A stretch of 24,314 nucleotides of DNA from Bordetella parapertussis (GTDB lineage Bacteria > Cyanobacteriota > Cyanobacteriia > PCC-6307 > Cyanobiaceae). The position numbers and the translations under genes were made by a program. How positions within the stretch are numbered: the stretch's first letter is position 1; each line of letters starts with the position of its first letter. The stretch lies in contig CALPMR020000011.1 in the NCBI GenBank assembly GCA_943324725.2, forward strand, positions 1-24,314, given 5' to 3'. Under the pieces are notes generated by a model. That model saw only the letters and a list, made by a program, of their open reading frames with translations, had not been told where the DNA came from and made no database searches. Shown in pieces: positions 23,281-24,314 of the stretch.

Positions 23281-24314
23281 GCCTCGGCCTCCAGACCCGC
23301 CAGCAGGGCCGCCGCCGCCGCGGCGGGATCGGGGGCCTCGGTGATCGCCCGCACCACCGCCACCCGTCTGCCGCCCGCCGCCCGCACCGCCGCCAGGTTG
23401 CCGCTGTCGATGCCACCGATGGCGAACCAGGGGATCGCCGAGGCGGCTGCCGCCTCGGCCACATAGGCGAGCCCCACCGGCTCGCGCCCCGGTTTGGTGG
23501 GGGTGGGATGGACCGGTCCGACGCCGACGTAATCGCAGCCGTCCCTCACCGCCTGCTGCAACTGCTCGAGCCTTTGGGTGCTGCGGCCGATCAGGCGTTC
23601 AGGCCCCAGCAGACGGCGGGCCACCGCCGGTGGCAGATCCCCCTGGCCCAGGTGCACGCCATCGGCCTCGACCGCCAGGGCGATGTCGATGCGGTCGTTG
23701 ACCAGAAACAGGGCGCCGGCCTGGGCGCAGAGGGTCTTGAGGCGGCGGGCCTGATCCAGCCGCTGCAGGTCGTCGAGCGGGGGAGGCGCGCCGGGGCCGC
23801 TGGCCTGCTTGGCCCGGTACTGCACCAGCCGCACGCCCCCCGCCAGGGCCGCCGCCACCACCGCCTCCAGATCCGGCACCGGGCTGGTGACCAGGTACAG
23901 ATGGGCGCGGCGCAGCAGCTCGCGCCGGCCAGGTCCCAGCCGCGAGGCCTGGATCAGGTCCACCTCCAGGTCGTAGACGAGGTAGCGGATCGCCGCGGCC
24001 TCGCTGGCCAGCTCAGGTTCATCGCGGCGGCCGAATTCCTCCAGCACCCGCAGGGCCTCCTGGACGCGGCCCGCATTGGCCGCCAGCACGGCGCTGTCCT
24101 CAAGGCGTTCCAGCTGGGCCGGGTGGGCCAGCCCCGCCGCCGGATCACTGGCGCTGTGGCGGGCCAACTTGAAGCGTTCGTGGTGCTGGCGGCCGAGCCG
24201 CTGACGCAGATCCTTGCTGCGGGCCACCAGATCGGGGCGCTCCAGGTTGAAGCGACACCAATCCTCGAGCACCCGCAGCCCTTCGCGGGCTCGGTCCAGA
24301 TTGGCGTCAAGCAG
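23277..24314 (-). CDS. thiE: ThiE thiamine-phosphate synthase fused to N-terminal ThiD2-like domain (5' end outside window)
   Basis: ThiE joins HMP diphosphate and thiazole phosphate to thiamine phosphate. The C-terminal two thirds shows LYLVTSPVPDLEAVVAAALA, VRLVQYRAKQ, FLVNDRIDIAL, DGVHLGQGDLP, YVGVGPVHPTPTK and WFAIGGI, the TIM-barrel family motifs. The N-terminal part (AREGLRVLEDWCRF, then RLEDSAVLAANAGRVQEALR and AAAIRYLVYDLE) matches the domain named ThiD2, reported as an HMP-phosphate kinase in fusions with ThiE. The frame is open to the right edge with no start codon upstream of ATG 24272. Since LDANLDRAREGLRV before that ATG also fits the domain, the gene begins beyond the window. 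The thiS start overlaps its stop. Any thiamine riboswitch would also be outside. Confidence 0.93.
   Translation of the reverse strand: MLDANLDRAREGLRVLEDWCRFNLERPDLVARSKDLRQRLGRQHHERFKLARHSASDPAAGLAHPAQLERLEDSAVLAANAGRVQEALRVLEEFGRRDEPELASEAAAIRYLVYDLEVDLIQASRLGPGRRELLRRAHLYLVTSPVPDLEAVVAAALAGGVRLVQYRAKQASGPGAPPPLDDLQRLDQARRLKTLCAQAGALFLVNDRIDIALAVEADGVHLGQGDLPPAVARRLLGPERLIGRSTQRLEQLQQAVRDGCDYVGVGPVHPTPTKPGREPVGLAYVAEAAAASAIPWFAIGGIDSGNLAAVRAAGGRRVAVVRAITEAPDPAAAAAALLAGLEAEA

Noticed and set aside
24272..24314. Thiamine riboswitch upstream of thiE
   Set aside because: The coding frame is still open at the window edge, so the leader is not included.

Overview
The window reads as a high-GC cyanobacterial chromosome segment, most likely from the Synechococcus/Cyanobium/Vulcanococcus group. 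The evidence is a cyanobacterial-type exosortase with its accessory protein, a CpcS/CpeS-type phycobiliprotein lyase homologue, a DUF1517 protein, a TIGR03792-like protein, a ThiE with the N-terminal domain usual in cyanobacteria, and four copies of the HIP1 octamer. I saw no tRNA, rRNA, insertion sequence or CRISPR array.

Positions 1 to about 16,800 form an extracellular-polysaccharide locus. The left end (1-4,480) is worn. Two AT-rich FkbM-type methyltransferase genes are each cut by a single in-frame stop (TGA at 648-650, TAG at 2840-2842), with recognisable family sequence continuing in the same frame beyond it. A decayed C-terminal piece of a family-4 glycosyltransferase (3284-3571) sits directly before an intact WcaF-type acetyltransferase. 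An intact family-4 glycosyltransferase lies between the AT-rich parts, and there are two gene-free gaps. From 4,477 the DNA is dense and co-directional: a GT2 glycosyltransferase, an atypical NAD-epimerase-like protein, a WecA/MraY-like phosphoglycosyl transferase, a WbpM/CapD-like nucleotide-sugar dehydratase, then exosortase, exosortase accessory protein and a CX5R phosphatase. The phosphatase converges on a large Wzc-like tyrosine autokinase on the minus strand. The kinase is divergent from an outer-membrane polysaccharide export protein, which is followed by an unrecognised Ala/Pro-rich protein.

In this picture the epimerases and dehydratase make sugar nucleotides, the phosphoglycosyl transferase loads the first sugar phosphate on a lipid carrier, the glycosyltransferases and acetyltransferase build the repeat unit, and the export protein and kinase control polymer length and export. 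The phosphatase is a candidate partner that removes phosphate from the kinase. No flippase (Wzx) or polymerase (Wzy) and no PEP-CTERM substrate is visible here.

After a strong convergent hairpin (16749-16787) the window is housekeeping DNA: an uncharacterised protein, then divergently era, a CpcS/CpeS-like lyase overlapping trmD, ispF, a TIGR03792-like protein overlapping larB, and, on the minus strand, a DUF1517 protein, thiS and a ThiE fusion that runs off the right edge.
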